NCBI GenBank assembly: GCA_041660045.1
Contig: JBAZXA010000006.1
Location: 62,001 to 126,000 of the forward strand
Origin: WM-3-3 sp041660045
GTDB lineage: Bacteria > Pseudomonadota > Gammaproteobacteria > Methylococcales > Methylomonadaceae
DNA: 64,000 nt
Reading direction: 5' to 3'
Made by a program: the position numbers and the translations under genes
The notes under the pieces: generated by a model
Told to the model about the DNA's origin: nothing
The model's database searches: none
The model's input: the letters and a program-made list of their open reading frames with translations, nothing else
Part shown: piece after piece, positions 35,237 through 42,389 of the stretch
How positions within the stretch are numbered: position 1 is the first letter of the stretch
How the letters are laid out: each line of letters opens with the position of its first letter

Positions 35237-36273
35237 TGCTATCCCCTGATATAGGCTTTGCTAAGCTCACAGATGCGGATGCCATTATGCAGTTTATGCA
35301 TGCGCATTGGCGTAAAGGCCATATCCTTTCGGTCAGTAAAGCCCTGTTGCTTTACGAATTTCAAGAAGCTGAAAGGCTAAATTTTGGCATTGCAAAAAAT
35401 GCAGCCGGTGACTTGCTGGGATTATTTGGCTTTATAAAATACAATCAATTGGCTAACCCTGATATAGCCGGCTCGTTGTGGAAAGTAACAGACGCGGCAC
35501 AAATGCAATATCCTATGTTAGGTCTGCAATTGCGTAATTTTGTGGTTAAACAGGTGCCACACCGATTTTTTGCAGCACCTGGAGCGGGTTTGCAGACTAA
35601 ACCGATTTACCAAGTGCTGCGGATGAATTGGCAGCGCATGTCACAATGGTATTGGCTGAACCCAGATTGTCCGGATTACCAGTTAGCCGACATAAAAATC
35701 CCCCTGCCCCAAAGCTTAGCTAAGCCACAAACCCGTCAGGCTGATTTAACGATGGAAAAAATTAGCTCGGTGCAAGCCTTGGCAAGTTTTGATTTTAACG
35801 CCCAGCAAACATGCGTGCCGTTTAAGGATTTAGAGTATATCCGCCATCGATTTTTTGACTACCCTTACTATAAATATGATGTTTGGGTATTAAAACAGGC
35901 GGGGGAGATTAAAAATATCGTGGCTAGCCGTCGGGCTACTTTCCAAGGCCATAGCGCTTACCGAATAGTTGATTTCTTGGGGGATGAAGCGTTTTTGCCA
36001 GCGATCATCCAGCGATTAAAACAAGAAGTCCAAGAAAAAGGCGATGAATTCCTAGATTTTATAACACATGGCATCAATGAAAAAATACTGCAGGCGTCTG
36101 GGCTGACGAACCTGGATTTTGCAGATGAGAATCTTATCATCCCCAATTTTTTTGAGCCCTTGGTTAAAAAAAATGTTCCTGTCTACTGCGTGTCTGATCA
36201 AACCGCTTTAAATTTTAGGCAATTTAAAGCGGATGGCGATCAAGACCGGCCTAATTATACGTATTATGAATAA
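35236..36273 (+). CDS. GNAT-like acyltransferase (putative)
   Basis: 345 residues with no signal peptide. The N-terminus (IGFAKLTDADAIMQFMHAHW) and the mid part (FGIAKNAAGDLLGLFGFI) resemble a GNAT domain. The second half has a further GNAT-like pattern (VWVLKQAGEIKNIVASRRA, YRIVDFLGD). Proteins of this sort occur in surface-glycan and flagellin-glycan clusters. Position next to the carrier-protein gene suggests it moves the acyl group from ACP to an amino sugar. The identification rests on pattern only; the family is not securely recognised. Confidence 0.6.
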   Translation: MLSPDIGFAKLTDADAIMQFMHAHWRKGHILSVSKALLLYEFQEAERLNFGIAKNAAGDLLGLFGFIKYNQLANPDIAGSLWKVTDAAQMQYPMLGLQLRNFVVKQVPHRFFAAPGAGLQTKPIYQVLRMNWQRMSQWYWLNPDCPDYQLADIKIPLPQSLAKPQTRQADLTMEKISSVQALASFDFNAQQTCVPFKDLEYIRHRFFDYPYYKYDVWVLKQAGEIKNIVASRRATFQGHSAYRIVDFLGDEAFLPAIIQRLKQEVQEKGDEFLDFITHGINEKILQASGLTNLDFADENLIIPNFFEPLVKKNVPVYCVSDQTALNFRQFKADGDQDRPNYTYYE

Positions 36274-36976
36274 GCCAAAAATTTTAGCTTTTATTCCGGC
36301 TCGTGGCGGCAGTAAACGGCTGCCTTCCAAAAACATTAAATTGCTGGCAGGCAAACCGTTAATTGCCTGGACTATTGAGGCGGCCATCAACACCGAGTTT
36401 GATATGGACGTTTTGGTTTCCACAGAAAGCCCAGAAATTGCAGACATTGCGCAAAGCTTCGGCGCAGAAGTGCCTTTTTTAAGGCCGGCAGAACTAGCGC
36501 AAGACCACTCGCCAACTTTTGACGCAATAGAGTACAGCATAAAGCGTTTGGCTGGGATGGGCCGTGAATACACCAATTTAGTGCTTTTGCAACCCACGTC
36601 ACCACTGCGCCAAAGTTTTCACATAGACGAGGCTTTTCGCATGCTGGCTGAAACGCAGGCCGCCTCGGTGGTTTCGGTTTCAGAGCTGGACCATCCGCTA
36701 GAATGGAGCATGGCCATAGCAGAAGACTATGATATCAGTGGGTTTATCCAGACTAATCTACATTTCTTAAAAATGCGCAGCCAGGAGTTACCCAAGCGGT
36801 ACCGGCTTAATGGCGCAGTAGCCTGCGGCAAGCTGCAAACGATATTGGACCATCAATCTTTTTATTTAAGCTCAGGGACCTACGCTTATAAAATGGACAA
36901 GCAGTATGCTGCCGATATTGACGACAGTACGGATTTTGAATATGCCGAATTTTTAATGCAGAAAATTAAGGCATAG
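36266..36976 (+). CDS. legF: CMP-nonulosonic acid cytidylyltransferase (LegF/NeuA)
   Basis: 236 residues from ATG 36266. It activates the nine-carbon acid with CTP for transfer by the Maf enzyme. The nucleotide-binding signature IPARGGSKRLPSKN is at the N-terminus, followed by LLQPTSPLR, RLNGAV and DIDDSTDFEYAE. The ATG at 36266 puts the signature at the normal distance; the open frame runs further upstream inside the previous gene. It overlaps that gene by 8 bases and ends the operon. Confidence 0.92.
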   Translation: MNKPKILAFIPARGGSKRLPSKNIKLLAGKPLIAWTIEAAINTEFDMDVLVSTESPEIADIAQSFGAEVPFLRPAELAQDHSPTFDAIEYSIKRLAGMGREYTNLVLLQPTSPLRQSFHIDEAFRMLAETQAASVVSVSELDHPLEWSMAIAEDYDISGFIQTNLHFLKMRSQELPKRYRLNGAVACGKLQTILDHQSFYLSSGTYAYKMDKQYAADIDDSTDFEYAEFLMQKIKA

Positions 36977-37354
36977 AGCAAAACTAAAAGGGCTGCCACA
37001 AAGCTAAGCTGAGTAACAAGTTTTGGCCGTTTTTTTCGGGTATTGCAATTCCTGATACTAGCTTAGCAAGCAAACGTTTTAAGCGGTAACGTCAAGCTTT
37101 TGACGATAGTGTTAATCATTCCAGGCACATAAGTTGCTTATCGCTTAGTAATCTCATTCACTTGCGTCTACAACCTGTATAGAGGTACGGAGTTAGGCAT
37201 TTGATTAAGAGGCTAATAGATGTGCTATCAAATCATCGCAGAGATGTTGTGCCAAAGTTGCCTATTATACTGGGTAATAGGCAAGCTTAAAGGCTGTTAT
37301 GTTGATTTCTTTCAAGCTTAAGGTGAATACCCTAAATTTTTTTTTAAAAATAAT
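36977..37354. other. Non-coding region before flagellin 1
   Basis: About 380 bases between legF and the sigma-28 promoter of flagellin 1. No gene, and no clear terminator for the glycan operon, is visible; a long T-run occurs near 37338-37345 without a strong preceding stem. Confidence 0.45.
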
Positions 37355-37381
37355 TAAAGAAATTAATTACAGGGCCGATAA
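37355..37381 (+). promoter_or_regulatory. Sigma-28 (FliA) promoter of flagellin 1
   Basis: TAAA at 37355-37358, a 15-base spacer, then GCCGATAA at 37374-37381: an exact match to the flagellar class III consensus TAAA-N15-GCCGATAA. It lies 86 bases before the flagellin start, giving an untranslated leader of about 75 bases. Confidence 0.93.
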
Positions 37382-37466
37382 CTTATTCGAATTTAATTTA
37401 TTTAAGTTTTTCCAGGCATCGTAAACAATTTCTCACCTGTTTCAGGTGATTTTAGAGGATAAGACC

Positions 37467-38318
37467 ATGGCATTAACAGTCAATACCAATCTTGCGTCAT
37501 TAAACGCACAACGTAGCTTAAATAGCACAACTAATAATCTTCAAACCTCGTTAGAAAGATTATCTTCAGGTTTAAGAATTAACTCAGCAAGGGATGATGC
37601 TGCTGGCTTGGCAATTGCCGACCGTATTAATTCTCAGATTCGTGGTCAAACCGTAGCCTCTAGAAACGCTAATGACGGTATTTCTGTTGCCCAAACTGCA
37701 GATGGTGCATTGTCGGCTATTACCGATACTTTGCAACGGCAACGGGATTTGGCGGTACAAGCAGCCAACGGCGGTGTTGTTACCTCAAGCGACCGTGAAA
37801 AGCTACAAACAGAATTTAAACAGTTAGGTCAGGAAATTAACCGTATTATTCAAAACACAACCTTTAACGGTAAACAAGTTTTGAACGGTTCATTGAATTC
37901 TGGTGCTGTCTTCCAAGTCGGTGCTAATACAACATCCGACAACCAGATTACTTTTTCAATTGCCTCACAAGCTGCAGTCAGTGGTTTGAGCTTAGTTTTG
38001 GGCGATCAATTATCAATTGGTTCTGCAGCAACTGTCAGTAACATTAGATCAGTTATTGATCAAATCGATGTGGCATTGAATAAAATTAATACTACCCGGG
38101 CAACTTTAGGTGCGGTACAAAACCGGTTTACTACCACTATTGGTAACTTACAGTCTTCTATTGAAAACCAAAGCGCATCCCGGTCACGTATTGTTGATGC
38201 TGACTTTGCTGCAGAAACTGCAAATTTAAGCCGTAACCAGATTTTACAACAGGCCGGTACTGCAATTTTGTCCCAGGCTAACCAGTCAAATCAAGGTGTT
38301 TTAAGTCTACTCAGATAA
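37467..38318 (+). CDS. Flagellin 1
   Basis: 283-residue filament subunit. The start at ATG 37467 has an AGAGGA ribosome site and gives the canonical MALTVNTNLASLNAQR. The conserved N-terminal coiled coil (LQTSLERLSSGLRINSA) and C-terminal half (SRSRIVDADFAAETANLSRNQILQQAGTAIL) are nearly all there is. The central exposed domain is very short, so the flagellin is close to the minimal D0-D1 core. It is transcribed from a sigma-28 promoter. It is very similar to flagellin 2 at 41496 but differs mainly around the middle (QAAVSGLSLVLG versus LAGFSGLSAVLG). Glycosylation by the adjacent system is expected. Confidence 0.95.
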   Translation: MALTVNTNLASLNAQRSLNSTTNNLQTSLERLSSGLRINSARDDAAGLAIADRINSQIRGQTVASRNANDGISVAQTADGALSAITDTLQRQRDLAVQAANGGVVTSSDREKLQTEFKQLGQEINRIIQNTTFNGKQVLNGSLNSGAVFQVGANTTSDNQITFSIASQAAVSGLSLVLGDQLSIGSAATVSNIRSVIDQIDVALNKINTTRATLGAVQNRFTTTIGNLQSSIENQSASRSRIVDADFAAETANLSRNQILQQAGTAILSQANQSNQGVLSLLR

Positions 38319-38340
38319 GTCAATGAGGCGGCAAGGTTAG

Positions 38341-38372
38341 GGAAAACTGTGGTATTAACGCTGCAGTTTTCC
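38341..38372 (+). repeat. Hairpin after flagellin 1
   Basis: GGAAAACTG (38341-38349) and CAGTTTTCC (38364-38372) are perfect inverse complements with a 14-base loop. There is no T-run, so it may stabilise the flagellin mRNA 3' end or weaken read-through into flaG. Confidence 0.55.
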
Positions 38373-38404
38373 TGATCAAGGCATAATGAATATAGGTGCA
38401 TGTC

Positions 38405-38815
38405 ATGAGTGGTGAAATTTCAAATATATCTACGTCTGCTTCGGTAGCGGTGATAAAAAGTGACAAGCGGACGCAGGATGACAATGCCAGTTTAAATGCA
38501 AATACAGCTTTAGAAGGAAGTGCGGTAGCTAATACAGTGACTATAGGCAATGAGTCAAGTAGGAAACAAGCTGCCGGACAATCTTTAAAAGTTATTAAAT
38601 CGGCTACCGATACGGGCAATTCCTATTTGCAAGCGGTCAACAGGAATCTTGAGTTTAAAGTGGATGATTCTACGCGCGAAGTAGTGGTTAAAGTTGTTGA
38701 TAGCACAAGCGGAAAAGTGGTTAGGCAAATTCCTTCGGAAGAAATCTTGGCGTTTATTAAAAGGCTGAAAGATTTGGATGGCCAGAATGGGTCTATACTT
38801 CAAGATAGGGCATAG
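38405..38815 (+). CDS. flaG: FlaG-family flagellar protein
   Basis: 136 residues from ATG 38405, with an AGG site 8 bases upstream; a GTG three codons earlier is possible. The N-terminal two thirds is polar and poorly conserved. The C-terminal part, LEFKVDDSTREVVVKVVDSTSGKVVRQIPSEEIL split over two strands, is the FlaG domain. FlaG proteins influence filament length. It lies between flagellin 1 and fliD, the usual place. Confidence 0.88.
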   Translation: MSGEISNISTSASVAVIKSDKRTQDDNASLNANTALEGSAVANTVTIGNESSRKQAAGQSLKVIKSATDTGNSYLQAVNRNLEFKVDDSTREVVVKVVDSTSGKVVRQIPSEEILAFIKRLKDLDGQNGSILQDRA

Positions 38816-38835
38816 TTAAAACAGAGGTGTAGATC

Positions 38836-40227
38836 ATGGCTGGCATAACAACGACTACAGGTTTAGGTAGCGGCATTGACATTAATAGCTTGGTGCAGCA
38901 ATTAGTAACCAGTGAAGGGCAGCCTCAATTTAATGCCATTAACAGTCGGATATCCGCCGTACAGACAAAACTGAGTGGCTTAGGTAGTTTAAGCAGCGCG
39001 CTGTCTACGTTTCAAACAGCAGTCCAAAAACTTAAAAGCGGTGATATATTTCAGGCCAATACAGCCACTTCTTCCGATGAAACTATTGCTAAAGTTACTG
39101 CGGGTACCGGTTCGGTTTCCGGCGCACACACTTTGGAAGTCCAATCGCTTGCCAAAGTACAAAATTCAATTACAACAGCGGAATTTACAGACTTTAAAGA
39201 AGTAGTTGGCACTGGCACGCTGACATTTGCCGTCGGTAGTAAAACGCCTTTTTCCATCACTTTGGATTCAAGCAATAATACCTTGGAAAAAGTCAGGGAT
39301 GCAATTAATAACGCATCCGATAACAATGGCGTTGTTGCTAGTTTGGTTAATGTTGATAATGCCACATCAACGGGTACGATTAGTAAATTGGTATTGACAG
39401 CTAAAGACCCTGGCACAGCCAATGCCTTTACTGTGACGGGTACGGATGGCGATGGGAACAATACCGATAATTCAGGGATTTCACGGTTATTTAGTAGCAA
39501 TTTGTCGACTACAGCCGCGAGTAATGCTGTCGTCAAAATTGATGGACAAACGGCTACTCGAAGTACCAATAGTATTAATGATATTTTGCAAGGCATTACC
39601 TTTAATTTGCAGTCTGCTGCAGTGGGCAAGTCTATAAATATTAATGTTAATGTGGACACCAAGGGTGTAACTGATGCAATAAATGGTTTTATCAACGCAT
39701 ACAATTCGTTGCATTCGACTACCAATAATTTGGGGAAGTTTGGCGGTACGGGGGCAAGCGCAACAGGTAATGGGCCGTTGTTAGGCGATTCGACTTTGCG
39801 TCTGATTACTTCGCAGTTGCGGCAGGATGCTTCTAGCACGGTGAGTTCTGCACCCAGCAATTACAATAGCTTAGCCCAAGTGGGTATTAATATTGACAAA
39901 ACCGGCGTAATTTCCTTAGATAGTTCTAAGTTAACTGCGGCATTGACTAACAACCCCAATGCGCTAGCTGATGTTTTCTCTTCGTCTAATGGTGTAGCTA
40001 CGCGTTTAGATGCCCGTTTGCAAAATTATTTACAATCGGGTGGCACGATAAAGTCACAACAAACTTCACTGAATAGCAGTTTAAATAAATTAAATGACCG
40101 TACTGACGCGGTTCAGCGCCGATTAGATAGTTTACAAGTCAGTTTGCAAAAGCAGTTTATTGCACTGGATCAATCTGTTGCCCAATTTAAAGCAACAGGC
40201 ACTTTTTTAACTAAAGAGTTTGGTTAA
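38836..40227 (+). CDS. fliD: Flagellar filament cap FliD
   Basis: 463-residue cap protein that helps flagellin assemble at the filament tip. The N-terminal MAGITTTTGLGSGIDINSLV is diagnostic; the middle is Ser/Thr-rich and the C-terminal coiled coil ends LNDRTDAVQRRLDSLQVSL. Its start is ATG 38836 behind an AGAGGTG site. The fliS gene follows after 40 bases. Confidence 0.95.
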   Translation: MAGITTTTGLGSGIDINSLVQQLVTSEGQPQFNAINSRISAVQTKLSGLGSLSSALSTFQTAVQKLKSGDIFQANTATSSDETIAKVTAGTGSVSGAHTLEVQSLAKVQNSITTAEFTDFKEVVGTGTLTFAVGSKTPFSITLDSSNNTLEKVRDAINNASDNNGVVASLVNVDNATSTGTISKLVLTAKDPGTANAFTVTGTDGDGNNTDNSGISRLFSSNLSTTAASNAVVKIDGQTATRSTNSINDILQGITFNLQSAAVGKSININVNVDTKGVTDAINGFINAYNSLHSTTNNLGKFGGTGASATGNGPLLGDSTLRLITSQLRQDASSTVSSAPSNYNSLAQVGINIDKTGVISLDSSKLTAALTNNPNALADVFSSSNGVATRLDARLQNYLQSGGTIKSQQTSLNSSLNKLNDRTDAVQRRLDSLQVSLQKQFIALDQSVAQFKATGTFLTKEFG

Positions 40228-40267
40228 GATAAATTAACCGCTAAGAACACCAATTAGGGAGTTACAG

Positions 40268-40660
40268 ATGTACGCTAATCTTCAAAGGCAACATGCCGCC
40301 AAACATTATGCTAATGTCCATACCGAAAGTCGGTTGGAAGATGCTACGCCGCATCGTTTAATCCAAATGTTGATGGAAGGGTTTTTAGCGCGGGTCAATT
40401 CGGCAAAAGGTGCAATCGACCATAATGATTTTGAAGCTAAAGCTATTTTTATTTCCAAAGCCATTGCCATAGTTGGTGGTTTGAATGAAGCCCTGGACTT
40501 GGAAAAAGGTGGTGAAATTGCAGTTAATTTAAATAATCTTTACGATTACATAAGTAATCGGTTATTACAGGCTAGTTCGGAGAATAATACCAACATTCTC
40601 GATGAAGTAACGGATCTTATGAAGCAAATAAAGGAAGCTTGGGATGCCATCAAAAATTAA
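40268..40660 (+). CDS. fliS: Flagellin export chaperone FliS
   Basis: 130 residues, all helical. It binds the C-terminus of flagellin and prevents early polymerisation. Family features are the N-terminal ANVHTESRLEDATPHRLIQM, LMEGFL and the helix KAIAIVGGLNEALDLEKGG, with LYDYISNRLL. It starts at ATG 40268 behind GGGAG. The FliT-like gene follows after 24 bases. Confidence 0.95.
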   Translation: MYANLQRQHAAKHYANVHTESRLEDATPHRLIQMLMEGFLARVNSAKGAIDHNDFEAKAIFISKAIAIVGGLNEALDLEKGGEIAVNLNNLYDYISNRLLQASSENNTNILDEVTDLMKQIKEAWDAIKN

Positions 40661-40684
40661 AACGATGTTAATTTAAGGATAATC

Positions 40685-40999
40685 ATGTTATTGAAAGTTC
40701 AAGCTGACAAGATTGTAGAGTTCGCAGATAGTATTCAACGCTGTATAGACGAAGAGGCATGGGAAAACTTGGCCATTATACTTGCAGCCAGGCAACAGTA
40801 TTTGGAAATTATGTTTGCCAATCCCATGCAGGCTCAGCAACGTGAAGAGGCTTTAGTGTTAGCGGAGACTATTCTTCAACAAGATAAAAGCTTTGAAAGC
40901 GTAGTGGCTGCTCATCGGGATGATATTAGAAATCAGCAATTATTGCTCGTGCAAGGCAAAAAAGCCATGCATGCCTACCATACCGAAATGGGTAGTTAA
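40685..40999 (+). CDS. FliT-like flagellar chaperone
   Basis: 104 residues, predicted all-helical, immediately behind fliS with an AAGGA site before ATG 40685. Weakly conserved FliT-type proteins occupy this position in most flagellar clusters and act as FliD chaperones. Visible helices include EAWENLAIILAARQQYLE and REEALVLAETILQQD. The assignment is by position and helical character rather than a strong motif. Confidence 0.65.
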   Translation: MLLKVQADKIVEFADSIQRCIDEEAWENLAIILAARQQYLEIMFANPMQAQQREEALVLAETILQQDKSFESVVAAHRDDIRNQQLLLVQGKKAMHAYHTEMGS

Positions 41000-41004
41000 G
41001 CCAG

Positions 41005-41495
41005 TTGCCGCTAAAGCGGCAAAAAATTACCTCCTATGTTGCCCATAAGCCTTCAATCGGCAAACTAGTTAATCCAGCGTAAAGCCCTAACCCAGTTTAC
41101 CCCATCCCTAGTTTAACAAGCTCATAACCTAGGTAAGCAAACACTTACTGTTAGTGGTGGGCCTATCGATGCACTCATCCTAATTCCATTAACTCTCATG
41201 TTATCCCTATTTCTGTGGTGGAGGGTTGGGGTAGGTGGTGCTAATAGACGAGTCGTGCTTGGTGTTAATCAGCTTTTCTTTTTATTGCAGCCGTCAAAAA
41301 AATGTCAGATTCACTCGGATTAATATTTCGGGGTACGCCTAATTGAGATAAAAGCCAGAAGAAATGTTTGTCCAATAAAAAAATATTGGATAAACATCTG
41401 AAAATAGAATGGATTAAAAGTTTGGCATAAAAAATGTATGAATGGTTTTAACGGCAATTATGCTAGTTTTTTGACAACCATTCAGGGGAAAGAGT
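41005..41495. other. Non-coding region between the fliT-like gene and flagellin 2
   Basis: About 490 bases. It contains a GC-rich hairpin, TTGCCGC-TAAA-GCGGCAA (41005-41022), just after the fliT-like stop, but it is followed by A rather than T. A larger inverted repeat at 41365-41396 is listed separately. No sigma-28 consensus like that of flagellin 1 is present. A weak sigma-54-like TGGCAT...TGT occurs at 41423-41437. Confidence 0.5.
41365..41396. promoter_or_regulatory. 13-bp inverted repeat upstream of flagellin 2
   Basis: TGTTTGTCCAATA (41365-41377) and TATTGGATAAACA (41384-41396) are inverse complements except for one G-T pair, around a six-A loop. No T-run follows. It is 100 bases before the flagellin 2 start and just upstream of the weak sigma-54-like element. 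It may be an operator or activator site; the function is inferred from position. Confidence 0.5.
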
Positions 41496-42347
41496 ATGTC
41501 ATTAGTTATTAATACCAATATATCATCCATTAGTGCGCAACGTAACTTAACGGCCACAACCAATAATTTACAAACATCATTGGAACGGTTGTCTTCTGGC
41601 CTCAGGATTAATTCAGCGAAAGATGATGCTGCTGGTCTGGCGATTGCTGATCGTATCAATTCACAAATTCGTGGTCAAACCGTTGCTGTAAGGAATGCCA
41701 ATGATGGCATTTCAGTTGCGCAAACGGCAGATGGCGCGTTGTCATCCATTGTTGAAACCTTGCAGCGGCAACGGGATTTGGCGGTGCAATCGGCTAACAG
41801 CGGGGTTGTCACCTCTAGCGATAGGGAAAAGTTGCAAACTGAATTTAAACAATTAGGGCAGGAAGTACAGCGGATTATTCAAAACACGACGTTTAATGGC
41901 AAACAAATTTTAAATGGCTCCTTGGCCAGTGGCGCAGTCTTTCAGGTTGGTGCCAATACCACGTCGGATAACCAAATTACGTTTTCTTTGGCCAGCTTAG
42001 CGGGCTTCTCGGGTTTAAGTGCTGTTTTAGGTGACCAGCTGTCCATTGGGTCTACGGCTTCAGTAGGTGAAATTAGATCAGTTATTGATAAGATCGACCT
42101 TGCGCTTAATAAAATTGATACGACCCGGGCAACCTTGGGCGCGGTACAAAACCGATTTACCACCACCGTTGCAAATTTGCAGTCATCGATTGAAAACCAA
42201 AGTGCCTCCAGGTCACGTATTGTGGATGCAGACTTTGCTGCAGAAACGGCCAATTTAAGCCGTAACCAGATTCTACAACAAGCGGGCACGGCTATTTTGG
42301 CGCAGGCTAACCAGTCTGGTCAGGGTGTACTGAGTTTATTAAGATAG
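41496..42347 (+). CDS. Flagellin 2
   Basis: 283-residue flagellin, a close paralogue of flagellin 1. It starts MSLVINTNISSISAQR behind GGGGAAAG and ends ILAQANQSGQGVLSLLR. The same short middle region is present, so neither copy carries a large variable domain. It lacks the sigma-28 consensus seen before flagellin 1 and so may be expressed at another time or level. The Maf glycosyltransferase gene starts 42 bases downstream. Confidence 0.95.
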   Translation: MSLVINTNISSISAQRNLTATTNNLQTSLERLSSGLRINSAKDDAAGLAIADRINSQIRGQTVAVRNANDGISVAQTADGALSSIVETLQRQRDLAVQSANSGVVTSSDREKLQTEFKQLGQEVQRIIQNTTFNGKQILNGSLASGAVFQVGANTTSDNQITFSLASLAGFSGLSAVLGDQLSIGSTASVGEIRSVIDKIDLALNKIDTTRATLGAVQNRFTTTVANLQSSIENQSASRSRIVDADFAAETANLSRNQILQQAGTAILAQANQSGQGVLSLLR

Positions 42348-42389
42348 TTCCAACACAGTAGTTGGTTTTTTGGGCGATGGTGTATATCC

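Noticed and set aside
39051..39860. A 269-codon minus-strand frame inside fliD
   Set aside because: Antisense shadow of a well-conserved gene; no start signal and no recognisable domain.
41005..41022. Strong GC-rich hairpin after the fliT-like gene as a terminator
   Set aside because: It is followed by a run of A, not T, on the plus strand, and the T-run lies on the wrong side for the minus strand.
41423..41437. Sigma-54 promoter for flagellin 2
   Set aside because: GG-N10-GT instead of GG-N10-GC and otherwise poor match; kept only as a weak possibility.
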